From the NCBI GenBank assembly GCA_017525015.1, contig JAFXUK010000003.1:62001-126000 (forward strand): a stretch of DNA of 64,000 nt. Reading direction: 5' to 3'. Both the position numbers and the translations under genes were made by a program. Shown one piece after another: positions 43,893 through 53,316 of this stretch. The stretch's first letter is position 1. Each line of letters begins with the position of its first letter. The notes beneath the pieces are model-generated. The model did no database searches. It saw only the letters and a list, made by a program, of their open reading frames with translations, and was not told the origin of the DNA. This DNA comes from Bacilli bacterium. GTDB taxonomy: Bacteria > Bacillota > Bacilli > RF39 > UBA660.

Positions 43893-43915
43893 AGTATCCC
43901 TCAATTCAATTGCAT

Positions 43916-43944
43916 ATTATAGCATAAAAGGCTTATTTTTTCAA
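43916..43944 (-). promoter_or_regulatory. Promoter of the sortase gene
   Basis: TTGAAA (43939-43944), 17-base spacer, TGC-TATAAT (43916-43921). Confidence 0.7.
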
Positions 43945-43968
43945 TAAAAAAGAGCGGGTTACCGCTCG
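43945..43968 (-). terminator. Intrinsic terminator after the giant surface protein
   Basis: Minus strand: GAGCGG-TAAC-CCGCTC stem followed by T6. Confidence 0.8.
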
Positions 43969-43974
43969 ATTTTA

Positions 43975-46900
43975 TTATTCATTTACTTTTCTTAAAACTA
44001 CTACTGTATAACTTGTAGCAAGTAATGTAAGAATCATTTCGAATAAGATGTTTCCATTTTCCTTAGTCATAGCTACTCCTGTATTTGGAGGAGTGATTTC
44101 AGGAACTGGTCCATTATAAGTATTTGTAATATCAAATCCTTCGATTTCAGTTTGATAGAATGGTACAGCTACCTCTTGGATAGAATATACTATTTCTACT
44201 CCTACTTCTCCGTCTTTGATCATATATTTTGGAAGATTTTCGAAAGTAAATGTCCAATCATTTGCTTCTGATAATTCAGCAGTTGCTACTACTTCATCAA
44301 ATGCAAGTAAGTTAACTGTAATACTTCCTGGTCTCTTCTTATACTTATCATTTTCATCATACCAATATTTGTTAACAGTGATTTCACCATTTTCATTATA
44401 TGGAATCTTATCATGTGAGTTTGTAATTTCATTTGTAATCTCTGTAGTTTCTTCAGTATTTTCTACAAATGTAATCTTTTCTGTTTCATATAAGTCAACT
44501 TTATCTTCTGTTAATGTATATTGTACTAACTCTTTATTGTAGTATTTTGGTAAGTTAGTGAATGCATATGTCCAAGGTTCATTTTCGAATCCTGCATTGA
44601 TTTCATATACGTCCATTACTTCTTCTTTTACTACTGTATCTCCTACTTTACCTACTAAACGTACAGTAATAAAGTCTGGTCTCTTACCATCATTATTATC
44701 AAAGTCTTCCCAGTTCTTAGTTACTTTGTAAGTAATAGTTGCAGGTTCATGAGAGTTTGTAATTGTATATCCATCTACTGATGGTTCATATCCTTCAGGA
44801 ATATTTTCATCTGTTTCAGCAACAGTATATTCAATTGGTTCTCCCACTTTTCCTTCTCTATTTACTGGATAATCTTTGAATGTTACTTTCCATTGAGTAT
44901 CTTCAGTAGCTTCTAATGTTTCTTGTTCTACTCCGTCTGCATATAATGTAATCTTAACGCTTCCTGGTCTCTTACCATCATTATCATCATTATCGTCCCA
45001 TGCTTTAGAAGCAACGATATCTTTTAATAAATGAGAGTGAGAGTTTGTAAGTGTTATTGTTCCATCTGCTGCAGTTACGTTTGTAGTATTTGGATACATT
45101 TCAGTATCTACTCCTGATTCTTCAACTGTGTAAGTAATCCATGTACCTTCATGGAAGATTGGTACATTTTCAAATTTAGATACCCATCTATTTGCATCAT
45201 TTGCATCTACGTCAGCTGTAGAAATTGTAATTGAATCAGTATAAACTGGATCAGTCTTACTTGGTACAGTTCCCTTTAATGTAAATGTAATAGATGTAGG
45301 TCTAACTTTATCACGATTATTTTCATCATCCCATACTTTTACAACTGGAATTTCTTTAGATAAGTCTTTAATTGTATTAACAATTACTAATCCTTCATCT
45401 TCTCCAGTTTCTGGATATGTTACATCATAATAATCTTTAATTTGTTGTGTTTCTACTTCTTCAACAGTATAAGTTACTGTTCCAGTACCATGATTTTTAT
45501 TTACTGGTAAGTTTTCAAATGTATGTTTCCATTCATTTTCATCACTTAATACAGTTTCATCAACTTTTACACCATCTGCTAATAAGTTAACAGTGATTGA
45601 TGTTGGACGATAATTCTCGCCTTTTTCATCTACCCATGTCTTAGATACTGGGATATTTTTCTTTTCAGTATTATAAGTATTAGTGATTGTAGTTCCATCA
45701 ATAGCTTTTGTATATCCTGCTGGTAATACTTCATCTACTACGTAGTTGATTGTCTTACGTTCACCATTTACGTTCTTATATTTATTTAATCCTGAAATTG
45801 TATATGACCATTCTTCATCTGTATTATTTCCAGATACAGTTTCTGATTTAACAATTGTTGTCTTATCATCTTCATCATATACATTGATTGTAATAGATGT
45901 TGGTCTCTTACCATCTCTATCACTATCATCTTTCCATACCTTCTTACCAGAGATTTGTGTAGGTTCTGGTGTATGTGTATTTGTAACTGTTGTACCAGAG
46001 TGAGATTCTGTATATCCTGCTGGTACATCTGTTTCTGATTCAGAAACAACTTTTTCTTTTGCAGTATAAGTTATTACTTTTCCTTTATCATTTAATGGTA
46101 GATGATCGATTGTAATCTCCCATTCATTTGCATTAATTGCATCGTTAATTGTTACTGGATATTGTCCATATTCAGCATCATTAGCGTAAAGTGTAATTAA
46201 TACTTGAGTTGGTCTAATTAAATCTCTATTGTTATCATCAGCCCATACTTTCTTAACTTTTACTGATGTTTCAGAAGGTTTATGTGTATTCTTAACGTTA
46301 TATCCGTCAACTTCTGGATCATTATATCCAGCTACTTTTTCTTCTGAAATTGTATATGTAATTTCATGACCTTTATTGAACTTAGGTAAGTTTGGCCAAC
46401 TCCATGACCAATTATCAGCTGCTGTTACTGTCTTAGTTTCAGCTTCTTTAACTGTTTCAGTTACCTTATTACCATTTTCATCTTCATATTCAGTTGTTCC
46501 AGTTAATGTGATCTTAATAGATGTTGGTCTAATACCATCTCTATCTCCATCATCATCCCATTCCTTAGAACCATTTACATCTACAACTGCAGGTGTATGT
46601 TCATTTGTATATGCGATAGTAAATGTTTTTGCATTAGTTTCTGCATTTACTTCTTCTGTTACAACTGGTTCATTATCTGAAGCAGGTGTATATCCATCAG
46701 GTCTTGAAATTTCGATAACACTATAAGTAATTTCTTGTCCTGCTGCACGTCTAGGTAATCCAGTCTTAGTATAAGTCCATACATTACCTTCATCAGCAGT
46801 AAGTCTTAATTCAGTATCATCTGTAAATCCTGGGATCATTAATCCCTTGTCATCTGCTACTCTAAATGTAATAGCATCTGGTCTTAATCCATCTTGGTTA

Positions 46901-49900
46901 TTTCCATCGTTCCAGTTCTTAACAACTGTTACTGTTGTTTCAAATGGAGTATGTGTATTTTCTACATCATATCCTGTTACTGCAGATTCGTAATAATTTA
47001 CAGCACCTTCAGTAATTGTATATTCAATTTCATGTCCTTGATAGTATTTTGGAAGTGGATCCCAACTCCATGACCAGTTTTCTGCTGCTGTAACTGTCTT
47101 AGTTTCATCAGGTCTTGCAGTTTCAGTTACTTCTTGACCATCTTTTGTATATTTAACAACAGCACTTAATGTAATATCAATTGATGCTGGTCTTAAACCA
47201 TCTTGGTCATTTGTATCTGTCCAAGTCTTCTTACCTTCAACCTTAGTAGTTTCTGGAGTATGTGTATTCTTAACATTATATCCATCTACTACTGGTTCAT
47301 TGTAATCTGTAACTTGTGTTTCAGAAATTGTATAGATAATTTCATGACCATTGTCATATTTATCTAATCCTGGCCAACTCCATGACCAATTATCATTTGC
47401 AGTTACTGTCTTAGTTACTGCTGGTCTTACAACTTCTGTTACTTCTTGACCATCTTTTTGATATTTAACAGTTCCAGTTAAAGTGATTGAAATTGATGTT
47501 GGTCTCTTACCATCTTGGTTATTTGCATCATCCCAAGTCTTAGAACCTGCAACATCTACTTTTCCTGGAGTATGTGTATTTGTAATTGTTCCATCTGCTG
47601 CTGCAACACCAGTACTTGTATATTCTGGTACAGCATCTTCAGTAATAACATATTGAATTTCAATACCATCTTTATATTTTGGAGCTGGATTGAATTCATA
47701 TGCCCACTTATTATCATCATCTTCTGTTGCAGTTGCTGCTGTTACTGTAATTACATCACTGTAAGCTTCAACTGTTCTTCCATCTTTTGTAATTGTACCA
47801 GTTAATCTAACTGTAATACTTTCTGGTCTCTTACCATCTTGATCATCATTATCAACCCAGTCTTTTAATCCATCAAATACTACTGTTTCTGGTACGTGTG
47901 TATTCTTAACATTGTAACCCTCACTTGTTGTAGTATATCCATCAACTGAGTCAGTTACAGTATAAGTAATTTCACGAACATCAGGATTTTCAACAGTACC
48001 TAAGTTAATATTCTTTTGTAATCCTTCGAACTTATAAGTCCATCCTGCTTCTTCTGATAATGTAGCAGTCTTTCCTGTAGTATCAATTGTAGCTAATACT
48101 GTTTCTCCATCTGTATCTAGAACTTGTCCAACTAATTGTACGGTAATTGATTGTGGTCTTATTCCGTCTTGGTTATTAGTATCGTCCCAAATCTTTTTAC
48201 CTTCAACATCGACAGTTTCAGGTATTAATGTATTAACTAAATTCATACTATTATTTGTTGCACTATATCCGTTAACTGTATCAGTAACAGTATAAACAAT
48301 TTCTTGTCCATGATTTGCATATCTTGGTAATCCTGCAAATGAGTATGACCAAGCACCTTGTGCATTTGGTACTACATCGATAGTTCTTGTTTCAACTGTT
48401 TGTTCAGTTGTAGATCCATCAGTATTTGTAACTGTAATCTTACCAGTTAATTGTACTGTAATACTTGTTGGTCTCTTACCATCTTGGTTATTATTATCTT
48501 CCCAAGTCTTTGTACCAGATTTTGTAATTGTTTCTGGTGTATGAGAGTTTGTAATATCATATGTATTTGGTCCTTGTGTTTCTGTATATCCACTTGGAAC
48601 TGCAGTCTCTCTTACAGAGTATGTAATATGACGACCAACATATCCATCTTGATACTCTGGCATATTACCAAAGTCATATGTCCAACTTCCATCAGCATTT
48701 GGAAGTGTAGCTGTTTTTCCAGTATTAATTGTTTCTAATACTGTTTTTCCATCTTCTGCATAAACTGTACCAATTAATTCTACTGTTAATGATGTTGGTC
48801 TTAAACCATCTTGATCATCATTATCAGACCAATGTTTTTCACCACTGATTGGTACTACAGAAGGTGTATGAACATTTGTATATTCAATTGTGAATACTTG
48901 AGCACCTAATTCTGTTGCTCCCTTTTCAACTGTTACAACAGGTTCGTTATCTGCATCTGCAGGTACATATCCAGTTGGTCTTGTAATTTCAACAACACTA
49001 TAAGTGATTTCTTGTCCAGCGGCTCTTCTTGGTAATCCTGTCTTAGTATATACCCAGTTACCATCAGTACCTTCAGTTAATGATAATTCTGTATTATCAG
49101 TAAATCCTGGAATCATTAATCCCTTATTATCTGTAACTTTGAATTTAACTGATTCTGGTCTTAATCCATCTCTGTTATCATCATCATTCCAATTCTTAAT
49201 AACTGTTACAGTTGTCTCAAATGGAATATGAGTATTTGTTACATCATATGATCCTTCTGGAATATCTGTTGTATAGTTTGCAACAACATCTTCTGTAATT
49301 GTATAAACAATAGCTACATAAGTTTTTGTTGCTTCATCATATTTATATTTTGGATAGTTATTAAATGCATATGTCCAAGATCCATCTTGTGCTGGTCTTA
49401 CAGTTGTTTCTGCAATACCATTTCCATCTGCATTTAAATGAATTGTAATAGTTTCAGGTCTTAATCCATCTTGGTTATTTGTATCTGTCCAAGTCTTAGT
49501 ACCTGAAATATTTACTCTTTCTTCATTTGTAATTGTATTTGTTTTATTTGTTAATGCATAGTGAATTTCTGCACTACTTGTTGAACGTACTGAAACATAT
49601 TTAATTGTTCCATCTTCATTTACATAATTAACTTCTGGAATTGTTACTCTCCAGTTGTTTTCTTTATTTAATGTTACAACTTGTGTTTCTGTACCGATTG
49701 TTACATTTACATCAATTGATTCAGTATTTGCTGGAATATCTGTAGCACTTACTACGATATCTTCTTTTCCTTCATATGTTGTTACATATGTTCCACCAGT
49801 AATTTCTGACTCTTCTGTAAAGTAATCATATACTCTATTATTTGTATCATATAAATCTAAATCTTTAAATGTATATGTCCAATTATTAGCTGCATTTAAT

Positions 49901-52900
49901 GTAACTGGATTAGTTAATCCTGTTTGTGTAACTTTTTGCTTTTCTCCACCACTTACTGATCTATATAAAGTTACTTCTACAGGTTTTTTAGCATCTTCTG
50001 CTACATTCCATACTTTATTAACTGTTAAATGAGTTTTTGGATAAGTATTTGTAAATACTGCACTATATGTATTGTTTGGTGCAATAATTTGTCCAGATAG
50101 AGTTCTGTTTTGTACATTTGTATTAGGAGTATATTCATATTCATAATGATCTCCTACTGCTTTATATGTTGTTACAGTTCCATCTGCTGCTGTTACAGTA
50201 TAAACTCCTTCTGAAGTTTGTACTGCATTTGCAGGTAATTCTGGAACACTAATTGTTACTGTTCCATCAATATTTGTTAAAGTGAATGGTGATTCTGGTG
50301 CAGATTCAGTAATGTTATATGTAGAACCTGTTCCAATATTTGTTACACGAACATTCCATCCATCTTTTATATTTAAAGTAATATTTGTATTATCTGGTGC
50401 AAAGAAGTATCCAGTGTCTCCTTCTTCTGCTGTAGCACCTTGAACACCTATTTCTCTTTCATAGTATGTGTTTGCATCTGCATCTTCACATGTTTTTCCT
50501 AATGAAGCTAATTTTGCAGGATCACATACTGAGAACCATACATCTTCATTTGTTGTATTATCAACTTTAAATGTAAATGTAAATGCTTCTCCACCAACTG
50601 GATCTCCTTCTACTTTCTTTGTAAAGTTAAAGTTACTCTTACGGATGTTATATGCATTTAATTGTGCATTTGTTTGAGCTTGTCCAGCAGTTGGTACTAC
50701 TTTGTCATAATATACTTTTCCATTAAATCTATAGAAAGTATGTCCATTAAATTTATAAACCTCATCAGTTGAAGCCATTCCAGATGGGATTTCATTTGTT
50801 GGTACTTCAATTAATGTTGTTAATTGTCCATTGATTATCATTGGGTGAACTGTTTCCATTTGTAGTTCCCATTGATATGACTTGAAGTCTGGTTGATTAA
50901 TAACTGGTTCTGTTAAAGTATAATCATGTCCTTTATCTAATACTTCAACAACTGTTTTTCCATCTACAACTTTTGTTCTCATTAATCCTGTAGCAATTGC
51001 TACTGAATCTTTCCAGTTATTTGATTTTTTAACTTCAACGCTTAATCCAGATACTTCAACGTTATCTCTTACAACGTTCATGTTTAATGTTAAATTGTCA
51101 GGTGCTGCTTTTGCATCTAATTGATTTAACCAAACTTTTTCAACATCCATTTCAGATGCTACTGTAACTACTGGATCTGGATTTCTATATTTCTTAGTAG
51201 TTGGAGTTGTATTTCCATCATGAGTATCTGTATATGTTAATGTTGCATTTGTATTTGTTTCAAGAGTAAATGTTCCATTTTCATATTTTAAATACTTCTT
51301 AATATTTGCATCTAAATTATTATATGCAGTTTGAGCATTATCTGCATTCTTAATACTTGCAACAGTATCATATGTTTCTTGTGATGGGTATACATCAAAA
51401 GTAACAGTGTATTTTACACCATCTAATAATGTTCCTACACCTTCTTGAATTACTGTTCCATTTTCTTCTACTTTACCTAATGGCCATTTAACTTGTCCTG
51501 AACCATCTGGATTTGTTTCTTCATCATATTTATCGAATGTTGCTGCTGGAGGATTAAAGTTATATAACTTATTAGCTGTTTCCCATTTATATTTAAATGT
51601 TCCAACACTTAGTTCTCCATCAACTTCTATATCAGAGTTTTCTCCCCAATAAGTAGATGATGCAATGATTTTTCCTGTTGCATTATCTTTTCTTAAACTT
51701 ATTTCATATTCAGTACCTGATAGTGGGTCAACTCTTGTAATTTTATTATTAGTAATTGGGAACTCCATCCAATATTCAAATGAGTTTTCATCTACTTCTA
51801 GTAATGTTGAAATATCACCTGATGTTGTTTCAACTTTTTGAGTAGTTCCATCTTGAATAAATGCTTCTCCTAAACCTACAGTATTTACTATAGAGTTAAA
51901 GATGTCTGCTAATGATGATGTTAAAGCAGCACTATCAGAAGCATTATAGTAATTTGTAGTATCTACAGTTGCTGAAGTTTCTCCACCTTGTGAAGCAGGT
52001 CTAGCAGTACCATCTTTTGCATAATAGATTAAATCATCTAAGAAGTCTGCTTCATCACCAAATGCATATACACCATATAATGTTGTATTTCCACCTGTTG
52101 CAACTACTGAACCATTGTTTTGACCATTTTGAGTCTTAAAGTGATTTAAATTGTAAGCAGGAGTTTTTGCATATGGATATGCTACATCTGGATTTACTTT
52201 ATCGCTTGTTCCATAATTAGTTTGATATACAGTTGGTGCACCATCTGTTACGAAAACTACGAATGTTTGATCACCATCAGCATCTTCTAATACACTACGT
52301 GCTTTTGTTAATGCTTGTTGCCAGTTTGTTAAACCAGAATATGATCTCTTATAAGATGTTCCTGTATTACTAAATAAGTTAGTAAAAGTAGTCTTGCTAC
52401 TAGTCCATCCTTGAGCAGGATCTGATGATCCTGAAACAGGAGAATTTGTATTAAATGTTACTAAAGCCATCTCTACAGCATCAGTATCTTGTCCACTTGT
52501 TGGATTCTTACTTAATAATGCATTAGCAAAATCATATACAGTTTTTTCTGCACTTGCTGCACGAGTTATTGCTGAATATCTATTTCCACTATATTCTGTA
52601 CATCCACCTTGCCCATTTCCATTACTGTCATAATATAATGTACCAGTATATTCTTCTGCATCTGTTATTGGATTGCTACAAGTATAGTATCTACCATAAC
52701 CACTTCCATGAGAAACACGTGTCTTATATAATTGTTCCCAACCAGAAGATTGTAATGTTCCTGTGTGTCCAAATGATCCTTTGCTAGATGCTAAATGTGC
52801 TAGCATTGATCCAGATTGATCATATACTATTAAGATATTAGCATGTGGTGTTCTAGTATCAGTATCTGCATCACCTGTAACACTTAATGATAATTTATAT

Positions 52901-53103
52901 GTACCATCACCGTTATCTGTTCTTTCCTTTCCGTCGATTTCTTCATTATCTGCGAATCTTTTTTGTAAATCAACTATTGCAGATTGAACTCTGTTCCATC
53001 CGCCAAAAGCAAAAAAGACCACACTTAAAACAGCTATTAAGACTAATGCAAAAGTCTTATAGCTTAAGGCTTTTTTCTTATTATTGCCCCCTGAATCTTT
53101 CAT
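43975..53103 (-). CDS. Giant LPXTG-like surface protein: vWA domain plus at least 17 Cna-B repeats
   Basis: The 3042-residue wall-anchored protein has a cytosolic lead and signal segment (about 11-36), a vWA domain (about 85-410) with intact MIDAS start D95-Q-S-G-S, a middle region (about 410-1020), one diverged Cna-B-like domain at about 1025, then 17 tandem Cna-B-type repeats (about 1200-2995), each with K-x-W-x-D...DG-x-RP. The tail is PPNTG (3005-3009), a hydrophobic segment and RKVNE, a sorting signal that deviates from LPXTG. Such stalks form isopeptide bonds, are protease-resistant and usually carry adhesion. ATG 53103 with AAAGGGTGA is the start; GTG 53112 is in the ribosome site. Confidence 0.9.
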   Translation of the reverse strand: MKDSGGNNKKKALSYKTFALVLIAVLSVVFFAFGGWNRVQSAIVDLQKRFADNEEIDGKERTDNGDGTYKLSLSVTGDADTDTRTPHANILIVYDQSGSMLAHLASSKGSFGHTGTLQSSGWEQLYKTRVSHGSGYGRYYTCSNPITDAEEYTGTLYYDSNGNGQGGCTEYSGNRYSAITRAASAEKTVYDFANALLSKNPTSGQDTDAVEMALVTFNTNSPVSGSSDPAQGWTSSKTTFTNLFSNTGTSYKRSYSGLTNWQQALTKARSVLEDADGDQTFVVFVTDGAPTVYQTNYGTSDKVNPDVAYPYAKTPAYNLNHFKTQNGQNNGSVVATGGNTTLYGVYAFGDEADFLDDLIYYAKDGTARPASQGGETSATVDTTNYYNASDSAALTSSLADIFNSIVNTVGLGEAFIQDGTTQKVETTSGDISTLLEVDENSFEYWMEFPITNNKITRVDPLSGTEYEISLRKDNATGKIIASSTYWGENSDIEVDGELSVGTFKYKWETANKLYNFNPPAATFDKYDEETNPDGSGQVKWPLGKVEENGTVIQEGVGTLLDGVKYTVTFDVYPSQETYDTVASIKNADNAQTAYNNLDANIKKYLKYENGTFTLETNTNATLTYTDTHDGNTTPTTKKYRNPDPVVTVASEMDVEKVWLNQLDAKAAPDNLTLNMNVVRDNVEVSGLSVEVKKSNNWKDSVAIATGLMRTKVVDGKTVVEVLDKGHDYTLTEPVINQPDFKSYQWELQMETVHPMIINGQLTTLIEVPTNEIPSGMASTDEVYKFNGHTFYRFNGKVYYDKVVPTAGQAQTNAQLNAYNIRKSNFNFTKKVEGDPVGGEAFTFTFKVDNTTNEDVWFSVCDPAKLASLGKTCEDADANTYYEREIGVQGATAEEGDTGYFFAPDNTNITLNIKDGWNVRVTNIGTGSTYNITESAPESPFTLTNIDGTVTISVPELPANAVQTSEGVYTVTAADGTVTTYKAVGDHYEYEYTPNTNVQNRTLSGQIIAPNNTYSAVFTNTYPKTHLTVNKVWNVAEDAKKPVEVTLYRSVSGGEKQKVTQTGLTNPVTLNAANNWTYTFKDLDLYDTNNRVYDYFTEESEITGGTYVTTYEGKEDIVVSATDIPANTESIDVNVTIGTETQVVTLNKENNWRVTIPEVNYVNEDGTIKYVSVRSTSSAEIHYALTNKTNTITNEERVNISGTKTWTDTNNQDGLRPETITIHLNADGNGIAETTVRPAQDGSWTYAFNNYPKYKYDEATKTYVAIVYTITEDVVANYTTDIPEGSYDVTNTHIPFETTVTVIKNWNDDDNRDGLRPESVKFKVTDNKGLMIPGFTDNTELSLTEGTDGNWVYTKTGLPRRAAGQEITYSVVEITRPTGYVPADADNEPVVTVEKGATELGAQVFTIEYTNVHTPSVVPISGEKHWSDNDDQDGLRPTSLTVELIGTVYAEDGKTVLETINTGKTATLPNADGSWTYDFGNMPEYQDGYVGRHITYSVRETAVPSGYTETQGPNTYDITNSHTPETITKSGTKTWEDNNNQDGKRPTSITVQLTGKITVTNTDGSTTEQTVETRTIDVVPNAQGAWSYSFAGLPRYANHGQEIVYTVTDTVNGYSATNNSMNLVNTLIPETVDVEGKKIWDDTNNQDGIRPQSITVQLVGQVLDTDGETVLATIDTTGKTATLSEEAGWTYKFEGLQKNINLGTVENPDVREITYTVTDSVDGYTTTSEGYNVKNTHVPETVVFDGLKDWVDNDDQDGKRPESITVRLTGTITKDGRTVEAYSDVITVTAATATEDDDNKWAYEFNPAPKYKDGIEIQYVITEDAVPEYTSTGVAAADGTITNTHTPGKVDVAGSKTWDDANNQDGKRPTSISITLTGTVKYQKDGQEVTEVVRPAVTKTVTANDNWSWSWPGLDKYDNGHEIIYTISETQVTDYNEPVVDGYNVKNTHTPETTKVEGKKTWTDTNDQDGLRPASIDITLSAVVKYTKDGQEVTETARPDETKTVTAAENWSWSWDPLPKYYQGHEIEYTITEGAVNYYESAVTGYDVENTHTPFETTVTVVKNWNDGNNQDGLRPDAITFRVADDKGLMIPGFTDDTELRLTADEGNVWTYTKTGLPRRAAGQEITYSVIEISRPDGYTPASDNEPVVTEEVNAETNAKTFTIAYTNEHTPAVVDVNGSKEWDDDGDRDGIRPTSIKITLTGTTEYEDENGNKVTETVKEAETKTVTAADNWSWSWPNLPKFNKGHEITYTISEEKVAGYNDPEVDGYNVKNTHKPSETSVKVKKVWADDNNRDLIRPTQVLITLYANDAEYGQYPVTINDAINANEWEITIDHLPLNDKGKVITYTAKEKVVSESETDVPAGYTESHSGTTVTNTHTPEPTQISGKKVWKDDSDRDGKRPTSITINVYDEDDKTTIVKSETVSGNNTDEEWSYTISGLNKYKNVNGERKTINYVVDEVLPAGYTKAIDGTTITNTYNTEKKNIPVSKTWVDEKGENYRPTSITVNLLADGVKVDETVLSDENEWKHTFENLPVNKNHGTGTVTYTVEEVETQQIKDYYDVTYPETGEDEGLVIVNTIKDLSKEIPVVKVWDDENNRDKVRPTSITFTLKGTVPSKTDPVYTDSITISTADVDANDANRWVSKFENVPIFHEGTWITYTVEESGVDTEMYPNTTNVTAADGTITLTNSHSHLLKDIVASKAWDDNDDNDGKRPGSVKITLYADGVEQETLEATEDTQWKVTFKDYPVNREGKVGEPIEYTVAETDENIPEGYEPSVDGYTITNSHEPATITYKVTKNWEDFDNNDGKRPDFITVRLVGKVGDTVVKEEVMDVYEINAGFENEPWTYAFTNLPKYYNKELVQYTLTEDKVDLYETEKITFVENTEETTEITNEITNSHDKIPYNENGEITVNKYWYDENDKYKKRPGSITVNLLAFDEVVATAELSEANDWTFTFENLPKYMIKDGEVGVEIVYSIQEVAVPFYQTEIEGFDITNTYNGPVPEITPPNTGVAMTKENGNILFEMILTLLATSYTVVVLRKVNE
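44110..49520 (-). repeat. Tandem Cna-B repeat array inside the surface protein
   Basis: Seventeen repeats of about 100-115 residues (300-345 bases) share the pattern K-x-W-x-D-x-x-x-x-DG-x-RP-x-S/T-I near the start and Y-T-x-T/x-E near the end. Two repeats, at about residues 1300 and 2058, share the stretch TGLPRRAAGQEITYSV. Two others end in YTVTD instead of YTxxE. Confidence 0.85.
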
Positions 53104-53148
53104 TAAATTCACCCTTTCTTATGAATGCACCCATCGGTATGGCTTTAT

Positions 53149-53177
53149 ATAATAATCATTTGAGCTTTTAAAGTCAA
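53149..53177 (-). promoter_or_regulatory. Promoter of the giant surface protein
   Basis: TTGACT (53172-53177), 17-base spacer, TATTAT (53149-53154). A leader of about 40 bases follows. Confidence 0.65.
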
Positions 53178-53291
53178 GAAAAATTAACGATTTTTGCCTA
53201 AAAAAACGAAAGATTTTTTCATTTTCTTTAGAGCAAATTATTTTTTTCTTTCTAAAAAGGTTATGAATTTAATTTTTTAGTTTTATACAAC

Positions 53292-53313
53292 AAAAAAAGC
53301 GACATATGTCGCC
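53292..53313 (-). terminator. Intrinsic terminator after the 1156-residue phosphoesterase
   Basis: GCGACATATGTCGC palindrome (53299-53312) followed on the minus strand by T7. Confidence 0.75.
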
Positions 53314-53316
53314 TTT

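Noticed and set aside
44216..50677. Many plus-strand frames of 70-120 residues within the surface protein
   Set aside because: They are repeats of the antisense of the Cna-B array, have no ribosome sites and no domain pattern.
43975..53103. Repeats in the surface gene as a CRISPR array
   Set aside because: Repeat units are over 300 bases, coding and diverged; no short repeats with unique spacers and no cas genes.
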